From assembly GCA_945903265.1 (NCBI GenBank), contig CAMDNQ010000003.1, positions 124,001 to 188,000 on the forward strand: a DNA stretch of 64,000 nt, given 5' to 3'. The first letter of the stretch is position 1. Each line of letters opens with the position of its first letter. Both the position numbers and the translations under genes were made by a program. Below the pieces are notes generated by a model. That model saw nothing but the letters and a program-made list of their open reading frames with translations. It did not search any database and was not told the DNA's origin. Shown here in pieces: positions 48,799 to 57,738 of the stretch. The DNA is from Candidatus Sulfopaludibacter sp. SbA3 (GTDB lineage: Bacteria > Acidobacteriota > Vicinamibacteria > Vicinamibacterales > UBA2999).

Positions 48799-49491
48799 CT
48801 AGAACCCGACGAACACGCCGCCCGAGATCGCCATGTGCGGTCTCGGGCGAGCGTCCACCGACACCCCACCCCGCAGCACATACCCACGAACGTCGCCCCG
48901 GAGTCCGGCGGTGCGCACGAGGCCGGCGGCGCGGCTCACAAACGGGTATCTCACGCCCGCCCCCGCCTGGAACAGTTGGCCGTGTTCGATGACCGTCTGT
49001 CCTTCATGAAGCTGCCGCAGATACCCGGCGCCACCCGTCGCGAACGGCACGAGCCGGCCCAGGCTCAACTCCTCGAAGGCCATCACGACGGCGGCGTCGA
49101 AGAAATACTGGTCCACGGTCTCGCTGATCGCGAGGCCAGGCGCCCCCTCGACGTCTGCGCTGACGTCAGCGCGCAAGACCGGATGGCCAATCGTGACGCC
49201 CCCTTCCACTCCCCATCTCTCGCCAAAGAGACGGCGTGCGCGGGCATGAAACTGACGACTCCTCTCGAAGCGATGATCCGCGGTAAACATGCGGTACGGC
49301 TGCGCCGTCCGCTCGTTGGCCCGCAGGTTCGCGTCGACCGTGCCCAGCGGCGCACCGCTCAGGAATCCACCTCCCAGATCGATCTCAACCCACCGGATCG
49401 ATGGTGTCGAACCTGTCTGCGCGGATGCCTCGCGGCCAACGAATACGAGCATGACGACGAGCACAACGGTGCGAGCGATGCCCCGCGTCAC
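48799..49491 (-). CDS. Predicted outer-membrane beta-barrel protein
   Basis: 230 residues with a signal peptide (residues 1-24, ending EASAQ) and a mature sequence of eight or so alternating beta strands (WVEIDLGGGFLSG, HARARRLFGERWGVEGGVTIG, RGDVRGYVLRGGVSVDARP). It ends in phenylalanine (SGGVFVGF), the usual C-terminal signal for outer-membrane insertion. Its size fits an OmpA/OmpW-like eight-stranded barrel. It overlaps the matrixin gene by 4 nt, so it belongs to a three-gene unit; its function is unknown. Confidence 0.72.
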   Translation of the reverse strand: MTRGIARTVVLVVMLVFVGREASAQTGSTPSIRWVEIDLGGGFLSGAPLGTVDANLRANERTAQPYRMFTADHRFERSRQFHARARRLFGERWGVEGGVTIGHPVLRADVSADVEGAPGLAISETVDQYFFDAAVVMAFEELSLGRLVPFATGGAGYLRQLHEGQTVIEHGQLFQAGAGVRYPFVSRAAGLVRTAGLRGDVRGYVLRGGVSVDARPRPHMAISGGVFVGF

Positions 49492-50480
49492 TTCGGCCTC
49501 ACGGCAACTGTCACGGTCTCGCCCTGTCCGCCTGAGGGGGCGATGAAGAGGCGATTGAAGAACGTCACCAGGAACCCCAGGTCGATTGGATTCCTTGCGC
49601 TGAAGAAGCTCTCGACATCCGCGTCGTCGAGCGGCTCGACGCGAATGATGTGCGGACCGGGCTGCAGGCCGGCGATCTCGAACTCCCCGTCGTTGTTGAG
49701 GGTGAAGCCGCCGACCAGCTCGCCGCGCTCCGGGTTGAACGCCACGACATGAGCCCCGAGCACGCCCCCGCCGTTGCGAGTCACGCGGCCGCGGGCGATC
49801 CCGGTCTGCGATCGGAAATCGCCGTCGGGATACAGGTCGGACACTCCAGCGATGTCGTCGGGCTGCAGCGTGCGGTCATGGGTGACTCCCCGCCCGAACG
49901 AAATCGGAAACATGACGGCGCCGCTCGCGAGCACCCTGCGCCCGCCTTCCGGGCGCACTTCCGTTTCGCCCAGCGCCGAGTGCCCAAGGCCGAGAAAGTG
50001 CCCGATCTCGTGGACCGCCACCGATTCCAGATCGAATCGATTCGGATCCCCTGCCGCCGACGTGGACCAGGGGAAGGCTGAATTGAAGAAGATGTCGGCC
50101 TCGACGATGTCGCCGGTCACCGTGTCGACCAGAAAGCCGGTGGCCCCGAGCACACGCTCCATGTCGGGCTGATCCTGAAATCCCAGCACCGAGACACCGT
50201 CGTCATCGAATGGCTCGGCGCCGGAAAACCCGGCGAATTGAAAGGCGATGGAGGCGGTCGGCACCGCTTCCCACGTGCCGAACGCCCTGGCCATCGTCGC
50301 CTGAAATTCAGACGCACTGACGCCGGCAGCACCGCGATCGGCCGCGTGCCAGCGAACCGGTATCCGCTGCCATTTCAGCGCGCGCGTCTGACCGGCGCGC
50401 ATCACGGAGAATTGCAGGTACGCGTCCAGCGGCTGCGCGAACACGAGCACGGCCATCGCCGCGCAAAGCCACCGCTTCAT
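49488..50480 (-). CDS. Secreted matrixin-family (M10-like) metalloprotease with C-terminal sheet domain
   Basis: 330 residues: a signal peptide (residues 1-20), a zinc protease domain with HEIGHFLGLGH (H157, E158, H161, H167) and the Met-turn GAVMFP (M190), then a domain of about 75 residues (GGGVLGAHVVAFNPERGELVGGFTLNNDGEFEIAGL) resembling carboxypeptidase regulatory-like modules. No cysteine-switch propeptide of animal MMPs is present. It should cleave proteins outside the cytoplasm. It overlaps the genes on both sides by 4 nt, which makes a tight operon with an upstream unknown protein and a downstream barrel. Confidence 0.88.
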   Translation of the reverse strand: MKRWLCAAMAVLVFAQPLDAYLQFSVMRAGQTRALKWQRIPVRWHAADRGAAGVSASEFQATMARAFGTWEAVPTASIAFQFAGFSGAEPFDDDGVSVLGFQDQPDMERVLGATGFLVDTVTGDIVEADIFFNSAFPWSTSAAGDPNRFDLESVAVHEIGHFLGLGHSALGETEVRPEGGRRVLASGAVMFPISFGRGVTHDRTLQPDDIAGVSDLYPDGDFRSQTGIARGRVTRNGGGVLGAHVVAFNPERGELVGGFTLNNDGEFEIAGLQPGPHIIRVEPLDDADVESFFSARNPIDLGFLVTFFNRLFIAPSGGQGETVTVAVRPK

Positions 50481-51031
50481 CGCGCACGCCCCAGGACCGC
50501 GCGCACCTCGCGCGCAAACAGACTGGCATCGATCGGCGTCCGTGCCGGGTCGCCACGCACGACGCGCTCGGCGGATCCCCCTCGGGCCATCACCGGGGCA
50601 GCCACGATCGCCCGGCCGCCGGTTCGAGCCACGCGATACACCCCCTGGCTCAGTCCGAACAGCGACGGCACCGCAGGGGCCCGTCCGCGGAGAAACACGA
50701 ACACTTCATCGCCTTCGACGAACTCCGGCGCCCCGACCAGAATGCGGCGGTACCTGCCGACCTGTCCGTTCGGCACGCGGAAGGTGACGGTGTGCGTCGA
50801 AACGCCCTTGAGGCCGTCAATCACTTCCAATGTCACAAGGCTTTCGATCGTGCGGCGCGGGCCGACGAGCCTCGCTGTCACGTCTGTCACGCGGCCATGG
50901 ACGATCAGCGCGGACTCGGTCACGACCGTCGTGAACTCCGCGGGCAGAAGGACGGTGGCGCTCATGCGCGCGGGCGCAGCGAGCCAGCAGGCCGCCGCGA
51001 TTACGAGTGTGCGGAATGCGTTCTTGAACAT
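50477..51031 (-). CDS. Secreted protein of unknown function preceding the matrixin gene
   Basis: 184 residues with a signal peptide (FRTLVIAAACWLAAPARMSA). The mature part is a beta-rich domain (STVVTESALIVHGRVTDVTARLVG-type strands; IESLVTLEVIDGLKG; HTVTFRVPNGQVGRYRRILVGAPEFVEGDEVFVFL), similar in outline to small proteins that often sit beside secreted matrixin-like proteases. It may be a chaperone, inhibitor or substrate-binding partner; nothing here proves it. It overlaps the protease gene by 4 nt and the lpxB gene by 31 nt. Confidence 0.7.
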   Translation of the reverse strand: MFKNAFRTLVIAAACWLAAPARMSATVLLPAEFTTVVTESALIVHGRVTDVTARLVGPRRTIESLVTLEVIDGLKGVSTHTVTFRVPNGQVGRYRRILVGAPEFVEGDEVFVFLRGRAPAVPSLFGLSQGVYRVARTGGRAIVAAPVMARGGSAERVVRGDPARTPIDASLFAREVRAVLGRAR

Positions 51032-52137
51032 ATTTGAATGATGGCGTCGGCGGCGCGCGCGCTGGCGCCAGGCGCCCCGAGACGATGCCGGACGTCGACG
51101 AGGGCCTGGCGCGTGGTGTCGTAGCGATCCGTGTCGCTCAGCAGCGAAAGCACTTCGCCGGCGACACGTGGCGGCGTGAAGTCGTCCTGAATCAGCTCGG
51201 GGACAATCCGGCGGCCGGCGACAAGATTGGCCATCGCATAGGTATCAACGTTCACGAACCGGCGGCCCAGCAGGTACGTGACCGGGGAGAGCCGATAGAC
51301 GACGACCATCGGCCGTTCGTGCAAGGCGGCCTGCACCGTCGCCGTCCCTGAGGCTGTAATCACGACATCCGACGCCGCCAGCACGTCGTCGGTGCGATCG
51401 CGAACGATCGCGGCGATTCCCGTGAAGGGCGCAAACAACGCATCGGGCAGTCCAGGAGCGGCCGCGACGACGAACTGCACGCTAGGAATACCGGCGCGGA
51501 TGATCGGCAGTGACGCTGCCATGTCTCCCGCGATGCGGTGCAGCTCATTCGGCCGGCTGCCGGGAAGCAGCGCCACCGTCGGCGCGTCCGGCTGCAGGCC
51601 GTGATCGCGCAGGAACGCCGCGCGGGGCTGGGTCGCGCGCGCGAGGTCCACGAGCGGATGACCCACGAACTCCACCGGAACGCCGGCGCGCTCGTAGATG
51701 GCCGCCTCGAAGGGAAAAATCACCAGCACCTTGTCGACGAACCGCTTCATCGTCGCCATGCGCCCGGCCCGCCACGCCCAGAGCTGCGGGCTGATGTAGT
51801 AGACCACCGGGATGCCGAGCCGGTGCATCGCCCGCATCACTCGGAAGTTGAAATCCGGGAAGTCTATGGCGACAAAGACGTCTGGGCGCTCGGCACGCGC
51901 GGCGGCCACCAGCCGCCTGTAGGTCGCGTAGGAATGCGGCAGGACTCGCAGCGCCTCGGTCAACCCCGTGACCGTCATGCCGCTGTAGTCGGCCGTCAGG
52001 TTCGCCCCGGCGGCCGCGAGCTGTGGGCCTCCCAGACCGGTCACCTGCACCCCGGGCACCCGCTTCCGCAGCTCCGCGGTCAGAGCCCCCGCGTACAGAT
52101 CACCGGACGGCTCGCCGCAGGAGATTAAAACGCGCAT
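51001..52137 (-). CDS. lpxB: Lipid-A-disaccharide synthase
   Basis: A family 19 glycosyltransferase that joins UDP-2,3-diacylglucosamine and lipid X, the committed disaccharide step of lipid A synthesis at the inner membrane. The 378-residue product is canonical: MRVLISCGEPSGDLYAGAL at the start, VDFPDFNFR-type motif (here AIDFPDFNFRVM), YYISPQLWAWRAGRM, FVGHPLVD, LLPGSRPNELHRI and the GTATVQAALHERPMVVVYR acceptor loop. Its 3' end runs 31 nt into the start of the next gene. It is separated from lpxD by an M16 pair and a barrel. Confidence 0.96.
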   Translation of the reverse strand: MRVLISCGEPSGDLYAGALTAELRKRVPGVQVTGLGGPQLAAAGANLTADYSGMTVTGLTEALRVLPHSYATYRRLVAAARAERPDVFVAIDFPDFNFRVMRAMHRLGIPVVYYISPQLWAWRAGRMATMKRFVDKVLVIFPFEAAIYERAGVPVEFVGHPLVDLARATQPRAAFLRDHGLQPDAPTVALLPGSRPNELHRIAGDMAASLPIIRAGIPSVQFVVAAAPGLPDALFAPFTGIAAIVRDRTDDVLAASDVVITASGTATVQAALHERPMVVVYRLSPVTYLLGRRFVNVDTYAMANLVAGRRIVPELIQDDFTPPRVAGEVLSLLSDTDRYDTTRQALVDVRHRLGAPGASARAADAIIQICSRTHSAHS

Positions 52138-52298
52138 CCGTTCACACTTCTATGTTCTCACTTCTCAGTTCGTGTTCAGGTTCGTGTTCAAGTTCGCGCC
52201 CACCGTTCTCAGGGTTCGTCTGGAACTTGAATGCGAACGCACGAACATGAACACGAACAGAGAAGCGAGAAGGGAGAAGGGTGAACGACGGGCGGCCG
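52138..52298. other. Intergenic region between lpxB and the M16 pair
   Basis: 160 nt with no gene. It is filled by GTTCGTGTTC/GAACACGAAC words arranged as a long imperfect inverted repeat (listed separately), leaving little room for a conventional lpxB promoter. Confidence 0.55.
52156..52270 (-). terminator. Long imperfect inverted repeat between the M16 pair and lpxB
   Basis: The left arm, about 52156-52195 (TTCTCACTTCTCAGTTCGTG...TTCAAGTT), is largely complementary to the right arm, about 52222-52270 (AACTTGAATG...CGAACAGAGAAGCGAGAA). The words match those of the dut-dinB tandem at 15711-15765. A transcript would fold into a large hairpin. Confidence 0.45.
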
Positions 52299-54524
52299 CT
52301 ATTGAGGCCGCGCGAACAGTTTGTCGTCGATGGGGGTGTTGAGGGCGACCTGCGTGAGCGTGCGGGACAAAATGACGCGGCCCGCGCGGCGGACGACGGC
52401 GCGATAGGGTACCTGCACGCCGCTGACGCTGCGGTAGTCGGAAAACACTTCTTCGGCATCGACGGGCTTGCCGTCGGGGCCGGGCGCGCTGAATCGCTGC
52501 CGGGCGACGAGCCCGCTGTTCTCGACGTAGAGCCGGACCGGCTGCAGCGCCGGACCGCTGAGCTCGAGCACCTTCAGGACCTGGCCCTCGACGCCTTCAT
52601 CCGGAAGTGCGCGCACCGTGACCGTGCCGTCGGCGGCGGCCAGCAGCAGCGGAATCATGTCGCGCCGGACGCTGGCGGCGAAATCCTCGCGCATCGCCGG
52701 CGGCGCATCGTGCACGCCGGCGGGATCGCGTGCCCAGGCGTTGCCGCCGTTGAACACCTGTATGACCTGCGCGCCGGCCACCGTGGCATCGATGCGGAAC
52801 TTGTCGGGATAGGTGACGTAAGTCCGCGTCTTCGACATGACCGGCCCCTGCTCCATGCTGAAAGTCGTGTCGGCGTCGGCAATCACCGTCCGCACTTTCC
52901 GCAGCACGTCGGTACCGCCCTTGGCGTCGAGCACCCGTTTGAGGAGCGGATTGGACGTCCCAGGATTCACCTGAGACAAGGTGTATGCCAGCCGCGCGGG
53001 ATTCAGTAAGGCCGCAGGGACGTTCTCCACCCGGGTCGTCTCGCGCTTCAGCGTCGCCGACATCAGATCCAGCTGCTCGATCGGGATCACTTCGACGTCG
53101 GTAAAGCCCACGCGCTGCAACTGCGGCACGAACGCTTTGGCGTTGCCGACCAGGACGATCGACAGACGGTCCGGACGGATGTACTGCTTCGCCACACGCT
53201 GGATGTCGTCGGGCGTCACCGCCTGGACACGTTCCCGGAACGATCCGATCTCGGTCACCGGGAGCTCGTAGAAGATGACGTTCAGGACCTGCGTGGCGAT
53301 GTCGTTCGGGGTTTCAATCGTGAGCGGAAAGCTGCCGGCGAGATACGCCTGGGCATCGGACAGCTCGCGCTCGCCCACCCGCTCGCGCTGCAGCTTCGCG
53401 ATCTCATCCACCATCAGGCGCAGCGCCTCGCCGGTCGTTTCCGTGCGGGTCGCCGTTTCTGCCACGAGGTGCCCCGACTGCTTGCGCGCTTCGGAATCGG
53501 CCTGGGCGCCATATGTCAGTCCGCGCTCCGATCGCAGGACCTGGTGCAGACGGTTGGCGCCCTCACCGCCCAGGATCTTGGAGGCCAGGTCGAACGCCAT
53601 GTAGTCGTTGTGCTTGCGCGGAATCGCGAGCTGCCCGACGCGGATCTCGGTCTGTACCGCGTCCGGCTTGTCGATCACCACGATGCGGCGGGTCGGCTCC
53701 GGCGGCGCCGTCAGCGCGACGGGTGGCACCTCGCCGCGGGGCCATCCGCCGAACGCGCGATCGGCCGCCGCGAAGGCTTCCTCGCCGGTCACGTCGCCGA
53801 CGATGGCGAGCACCATGTTGTTGGGGACGAAGTATTTCCGGTGATACTCCTGCAGGTCGGCGCGCGTAATCGCCGCGAGCGTCTCGGGCGTGCCGCTGTT
53901 CGGCAGGCCATACGGATGGAACCCGTACACCAGTCGCTCCAACAGGACGCCGGCGACGTAAGCGGGGTCGTTGGCGCTGACCTGAAGGCTCGAGATCGTC
54001 TGCTCCTTCTGGCGATCGATCTCTTCCTCCGCAAACGCCGGGCTGCGCACGACGTCGGCCAGCAGATTGATCCCGACGTCGAAGGAATCTTTCATCACGA
54101 CCGCATTGGCGAAGGTGAGGTCGGATCCGGACCCGGTCGCGAGCGCGCCGCCGATGAAGTCGATCTCGTCGGCGATCTCCTCGGCGGTCTTGGATTGCGT
54201 GCCACGATCGAGCAGTGACGCGGTCAGCGTCGCCACACCGACCTTATTCGCGGGGTCCTGCACCGCGCCCGTGCGAATGAGGAGCCGCATGCTCACCGCG
54301 GGCTGCTCGTGATGCAGCACGGCGATCACCTGCATGCCGTTGCGCAGCGTGCGGATCTCGTAGGGCGGGAAATTGACGTCGCGGGCGGCGAGCGGCCGCG
54401 GCGGACGCTCCGTGGGCCACATGATGAAGCGGCCGTCCGGCGTTCTGTCGACCTGCGCGCTCACCGCTGCCGCGCACAGGACAACTCCCAGGATGCCAAC
54501 GACCAGTGCCCCGCGCCGGTTCAT
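52299..54524 (-). CDS. M16 family protein lacking the zinc motif (inactive partner subunit), with C-terminal extension
   Basis: 741 residues with a signal peptide (MNRRGALVVGILGVVLCAAAVSAQ). Two M16 half-domains occupy about 45-470, but where HxxEH is expected the sequence reads NKVGVATLTASLLDRGT, so the zinc site is missing. The family's later segments (DFIGGALATGSGSD, NNMVLAIVGDVTGEEAF) are kept. A C-terminal region of about 230 residues (AKGGTDVLRKVRTVIADADTTFSMEQ) resembles outer-membrane lipoprotein-sorting LolA-like beta folds. It overlaps the next gene upstream by 4 nt; active plus inactive pairs are known for MPP and similar M16B heterodimers. Confidence 0.88.
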   Translation of the reverse strand: MNRRGALVVGILGVVLCAAAVSAQVDRTPDGRFIMWPTERPPRPLAARDVNFPPYEIRTLRNGMQVIAVLHHEQPAVSMRLLIRTGAVQDPANKVGVATLTASLLDRGTQSKTAEEIADEIDFIGGALATGSGSDLTFANAVVMKDSFDVGINLLADVVRSPAFAEEEIDRQKEQTISSLQVSANDPAYVAGVLLERLVYGFHPYGLPNSGTPETLAAITRADLQEYHRKYFVPNNMVLAIVGDVTGEEAFAAADRAFGGWPRGEVPPVALTAPPEPTRRIVVIDKPDAVQTEIRVGQLAIPRKHNDYMAFDLASKILGGEGANRLHQVLRSERGLTYGAQADSEARKQSGHLVAETATRTETTGEALRLMVDEIAKLQRERVGERELSDAQAYLAGSFPLTIETPNDIATQVLNVIFYELPVTEIGSFRERVQAVTPDDIQRVAKQYIRPDRLSIVLVGNAKAFVPQLQRVGFTDVEVIPIEQLDLMSATLKRETTRVENVPAALLNPARLAYTLSQVNPGTSNPLLKRVLDAKGGTDVLRKVRTVIADADTTFSMEQGPVMSKTRTYVTYPDKFRIDATVAGAQVIQVFNGGNAWARDPAGVHDAPPAMREDFAASVRRDMIPLLLAAADGTVTVRALPDEGVEGQVLKVLELSGPALQPVRLYVENSGLVARQRFSAPGPDGKPVDAEEVFSDYRSVSGVQVPYRAVVRRAGRVILSRTLTQVALNTPIDDKLFARPQ

Positions 54525-55864
54525 CGCGCCCCGCCTTTCGGCAATATGTGCACCACGAGGCGATTCGACTGGTTGAAATAGGAGCGTGCGACGCGCTGCA
54601 CGTCGGCCACCGACGTCTTCATGAAGATGTCGAACTCCCCGTCGGCGGTCGTGATGTCGTTATGAATCACCGCCGCGTGCGCCAGGTGCAGCGCCTTGTC
54701 CTCGTTCGACTCGCGGCCGAGGATGTAGTCGCGCGCAAACTGGTTCTGCGAGCGCTGCAGCTCCCGTGGCGTCACGCCTTCCGTCTTCAGCTTGTCGAAT
54801 TCCGCAATCAGCGCCTTCTCGGCTTCGGCGAGCGTCCGGCCGGGCTGGACGATGCAGACGGCAAAGAACAGGTTCGGGTGCTCGGTGATATTGCCGCTTC
54901 CGGAGGCGCTGAGGCAGAGGCGCTGGTTGTAGATCAGCTCGTTCACGATCCGCGCGCTCTGTCCGTCCGACAGGATCTTCGACGTGATGTGCAGTGGATA
55001 GGCATCGGGATGCCCGTCGTACGGCACGTGGTACGCCACGACAACCGCCGGCAGCGGCCACGCTTCTTCGATGATGGCGCGGCGCTCCTGTGTCTTCTCG
55101 GGTTCCCTCGGGATGTCGCGCGGCACCGGCCTGGCGGCTTTCGGCACCCGGCCGAAGTACTGGGTGGCCATCCGGAGCGCTTCATCCGAATCGAAGTCGC
55201 CGACGATGGTCACCGTCGCGTTCTCCGGCACGTAAAACGTCCCGTGAAAGTCGCGCACGTCGGCAATCGAGGCGGCCTCGAGGTCGCGCATGCTGCCGAT
55301 CGTCGGATGCTTGTACGGATGCGCGACGAACGCGTGGTCGTAGATGATTTCGGAGAGCCGGCCGTACGGCTGGTTCTCGATGCGCAGCCGGCGCTCTTCC
55401 TTGACCACTTCACGCTCGCGCCTGAACGCCACGTCGTCGATGCGGAGCGTGGCCATCCGATCGGCCTCGAGCCAGAGCGCCAGCGGCATATACTGCGCGG
55501 GCAGCGTCTGCCAGAAGACCGTCACGTCTTCGGTCGTGTACGCGTTGCTGCGTCCGCCGACGCTCGACACGTACGACGTATGCGAATCGGGCTCGACGTT
55601 CTTCGAGCCCTTGAACATCATGTGCTCGAACAGGTGCGCGAAGCCCGTGCGTCCGGCCCGTTCGTTCTTCGAGCCGACGTGGTACCACACCGACACGTGG
55701 ACGATCGGCGTCGAATGATCCTCCGACAGGATCACGCGCAGGCCGTTCGGCAGCGTGGCTATCTGATATTGGAGCTTCGGCGGACGAACGGCCGCCTGAA
55801 GCGGAGTCAGCGCGATGGCGGCAACGATGGACGCCGCGAAAAAGACAGCGATGCGGAAACGCAT
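54521..55864 (-). CDS. M16B family zinc peptidase (active subunit)
   Basis: 447 residues with a signal peptide (MRFRIAVFFAASIVAAIALTPLQA). The zinc motif HLFEH is at residues 77-81 (TGFAHLFEHMMFKGSKNV), with the downstream glutamate region VVKEERRLRIENQPYGRL. It contains one catalytic and one inactive half-domain, the size of an M16B subunit. The start of the next gene overlaps its stop by 4 nt and encodes the HxxEH-less partner, so a periplasmic heterodimer is likely. Substrates may be signal peptides, transit-like peptides or small proteins; unknown here. Confidence 0.92.
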   Translation of the reverse strand: MRFRIAVFFAASIVAAIALTPLQAAVRPPKLQYQIATLPNGLRVILSEDHSTPIVHVSVWYHVGSKNERAGRTGFAHLFEHMMFKGSKNVEPDSHTSYVSSVGGRSNAYTTEDVTVFWQTLPAQYMPLALWLEADRMATLRIDDVAFRREREVVKEERRLRIENQPYGRLSEIIYDHAFVAHPYKHPTIGSMRDLEAASIADVRDFHGTFYVPENATVTIVGDFDSDEALRMATQYFGRVPKAARPVPRDIPREPEKTQERRAIIEEAWPLPAVVVAYHVPYDGHPDAYPLHITSKILSDGQSARIVNELIYNQRLCLSASGSGNITEHPNLFFAVCIVQPGRTLAEAEKALIAEFDKLKTEGVTPRELQRSQNQFARDYILGRESNEDKALHLAHAAVIHNDITTADGEFDIFMKTSVADVQRVARSYFNQSNRLVVHILPKGGAR

Positions 55865-55907
55865 ACGTGTCCCGATTATGTCACCCCGGCAGGTCCGAAG
55901 GACCGGC

Positions 55908-56669
55908 TTACCGGTTCGTCAATCGGAACCCCGCAGACAGCCAGGTCGTCGTCGAGAACTCCAGTTGATACGGGTCGATCCGCCGTTCGGCGGCGACGAT
56001 CAGCTCCAGCGCGGCCGCTCGTCCGTCGAACCTGACGCCCCCTTCACCGCGCACGCCGTACTGCGTGCCGCGGCCGCGGCTGCCATCGACACCAATCACG
56101 CGCAGCTGGCCCAGCGCCACAACCGCAGTGCGCGGGCGCAGCCGGACACGCGCCGCGGCCTCGGTATCCAGCTCCCATTCGTAATCGACGTACGTGTGCT
56201 GGATGACCGTGCGGAGATCGGCGCGCCCGCGCACCTGCGTCCGGCCGCGCTCGACTGACGCGAGCAGCCGTCCGCCGACCATGTTCCAGTCCACCGGAAA
56301 TCGCTTGAACCGATCGCTCAGGTGCCGCGACACGTGATGAAACACGCCGGCGACCTCCACCCCCTTCAGGCGCACCGATCCCGATCCCTCGAGCATGTAG
56401 TTTCCCTGGTTGGGATCGAAGAACCGGAACTCCTCGCCGATGATCGTCTGGTACTCGGCGGCGAACATGGCGCGTCCCGCGCCGTAATCGACAAGGTCGA
56501 GCTCGGCGGCCCACTTCGCGTCCCAGTTGTAGCGCGGGTCGTCGTGGGAGAGGTGTTCCAGCGCCACCCAGAAATCGAATCGGGAGAGAAAGGACGACGC
56601 GGGCGCAGTCTGCGCCGAGGCTGGCGCGCTCCACGCGAGCAGCGCCAGTCCCAGGAGGACGCCGGGCAT
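55908..56669 (-). CDS. Predicted outer-membrane protein downstream of lpxD
   Basis: 253 residues from an ATG at 56669 that shares its A with the lpxD stop (TGATG). The signal peptide is MPGVLLGLALLAWSAPASAQ. The mature protein is a series of amphipathic beta strands (FDFWVALEHLSHDDPRYNWDAKWAAELDLVDYG, VRLKGVEVAGVFHHVSRHLSD, TQVRGRADLRTVIQHTYVDYEWEL), so a barrel of about ten strands is plausible. The last residues (TTTWLSAGFRLTNR) do not end in an aromatic. Its role in the envelope is unknown. Confidence 0.68.
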   Translation of the reverse strand: MPGVLLGLALLAWSAPASAQTAPASSFLSRFDFWVALEHLSHDDPRYNWDAKWAAELDLVDYGAGRAMFAAEYQTIIGEEFRFFDPNQGNYMLEGSGSVRLKGVEVAGVFHHVSRHLSDRFKRFPVDWNMVGGRLLASVERGRTQVRGRADLRTVIQHTYVDYEWELDTEAAARVRLRPRTAVVALGQLRVIGVDGSRGRGTQYGVRGEGGVRFDGRAAALELIVAAERRIDPYQLEFSTTTWLSAGFRLTNR

Positions 56670-57715
56670 CACTCGGTGTCGTCTCCGGACTCGTCCAGCT
56701 GCGCGCTCAGCTCCGCGAACCGCGCCTCGAGCTCCTCGATCCGGCGCTTCAGTTCCGGAAGCCGCTTGAAGAGGACGGACGACCGGCGCCACTCGTGACT
56801 GTCGATCGCCGGATAGCCGGCGACGATCGCGCCCGCGGGCAGCGAGTTCGTGACGCCCGACTGCCCCACCGCGACGCTCCCGCGGCCGATGGTGAGATGG
56901 CCGCCGACGCCCACCTGCCCGCCAAAGACGACCGCGTCTTCGATGTCGGTGCTTCCCGCGATGCCCACCTGCGCCGCCATGAGCACGTTGCGGCCGACGG
57001 TCACCCCGTGCGCGATCTGCACGAGATTGTCGATCTTCGTTCCCGATCGAATCCGCGTCTCGCCTACCGCGGGCCGGTCGACCGTCGTGTTGGCCCCCAG
57101 CTCCACGTCGTCCTCGATCACGACGTCGGCGACCTGCGGAATTTTTTCGTGTGTGCCGTCGCTGCGGCGCACGAAGCCGTAGCCGTCACTGCCCAGGACG
57201 ACGCCGTTCTGCAGGATGACGCGGTGGCCGATGACGACCCGCTCGCGGATCGCGACGTTGGAGTGAATGACGCAATCGCTGCCGATCCGGACGCCGTCCC
57301 CAATGGTGACGTTGGGGAATACGACGGTGTTGTCGCCGACGCTCGCGCCGGCGCCAATCGAGACGAAGGCGCCAATCGAGACGTTGGTGCCCAGCTGCGC
57401 GCCTGCGGCCACGGCGGCCATCGCATGAACGCCTGGGGCCGGCCGCCACGCGGGCGCGAACAGCGCCACCGCGCGGGCGAACGCCAGATAGGGATCGGTG
57501 GCTCTGAGAACGGCACAGGGCGCGGTCAGCGCGCCTTCGCGCAGCAGGACGGCGGACGCGTGCGTGTCGGCCAGCGCCGATTCGTACTTCGAGTTGGCGA
57601 CGAACGTCAGATCGCCCGGCTTCGCATCCTGGATGCCCGATACGCGGGCGATCTCGATGTCGCCGTCGCCCTCCAGGCGACAGCCAAGGCGCTCCGCGAG
57701 CTCCCGCAGTTTCAC
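56669..57715 (-). CDS. lpxD: UDP-3-O-acylglucosamine N-acyltransferase
   Basis: Adds the second 3-hydroxyacyl chain to the lipid A precursor. The 348-residue product is typical: an N-terminal uridine-binding domain (RVSGIQDAKPGDLTFVANSKYESAL), a left-handed beta-helix built of hexapeptide repeats (LGTNVSIGAFVSIGAGASVGDNTVVFPNVTIGDGVRIG), the catalytic His region NLVQIAHGVTVGRNVLMAAQVGIAGS, and a C-terminal coiled helix (LPELKRRIEELEARFAELSAQLDE). The ATG at 57715 has the usual MKLRELAERLG start. Confidence 0.97.
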   Translation of the reverse strand: MKLRELAERLGCRLEGDGDIEIARVSGIQDAKPGDLTFVANSKYESALADTHASAVLLREGALTAPCAVLRATDPYLAFARAVALFAPAWRPAPGVHAMAAVAAGAQLGTNVSIGAFVSIGAGASVGDNTVVFPNVTIGDGVRIGSDCVIHSNVAIRERVVIGHRVILQNGVVLGSDGYGFVRRSDGTHEKIPQVADVVIEDDVELGANTTVDRPAVGETRIRSGTKIDNLVQIAHGVTVGRNVLMAAQVGIAGSTDIEDAVVFGGQVGVGGHLTIGRGSVAVGQSGVTNSLPAGAIVAGYPAIDSHEWRRSSVLFKRLPELKRRIEELEARFAELSAQLDESGDDTE

Positions 57716-57738
57716 GATCTGAAACTGTATATCAGCCG

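Noticed and set aside
55892-55911. Further REP-like unit at the 3' end of the barrel gene (GGTCC-GAA-GGACC followed by GGCTTAC)
   Set aside because: The stem is only 5 bp and the tetranucleotide is TTAC rather than CTAC; it may be a decayed unit but was not counted.
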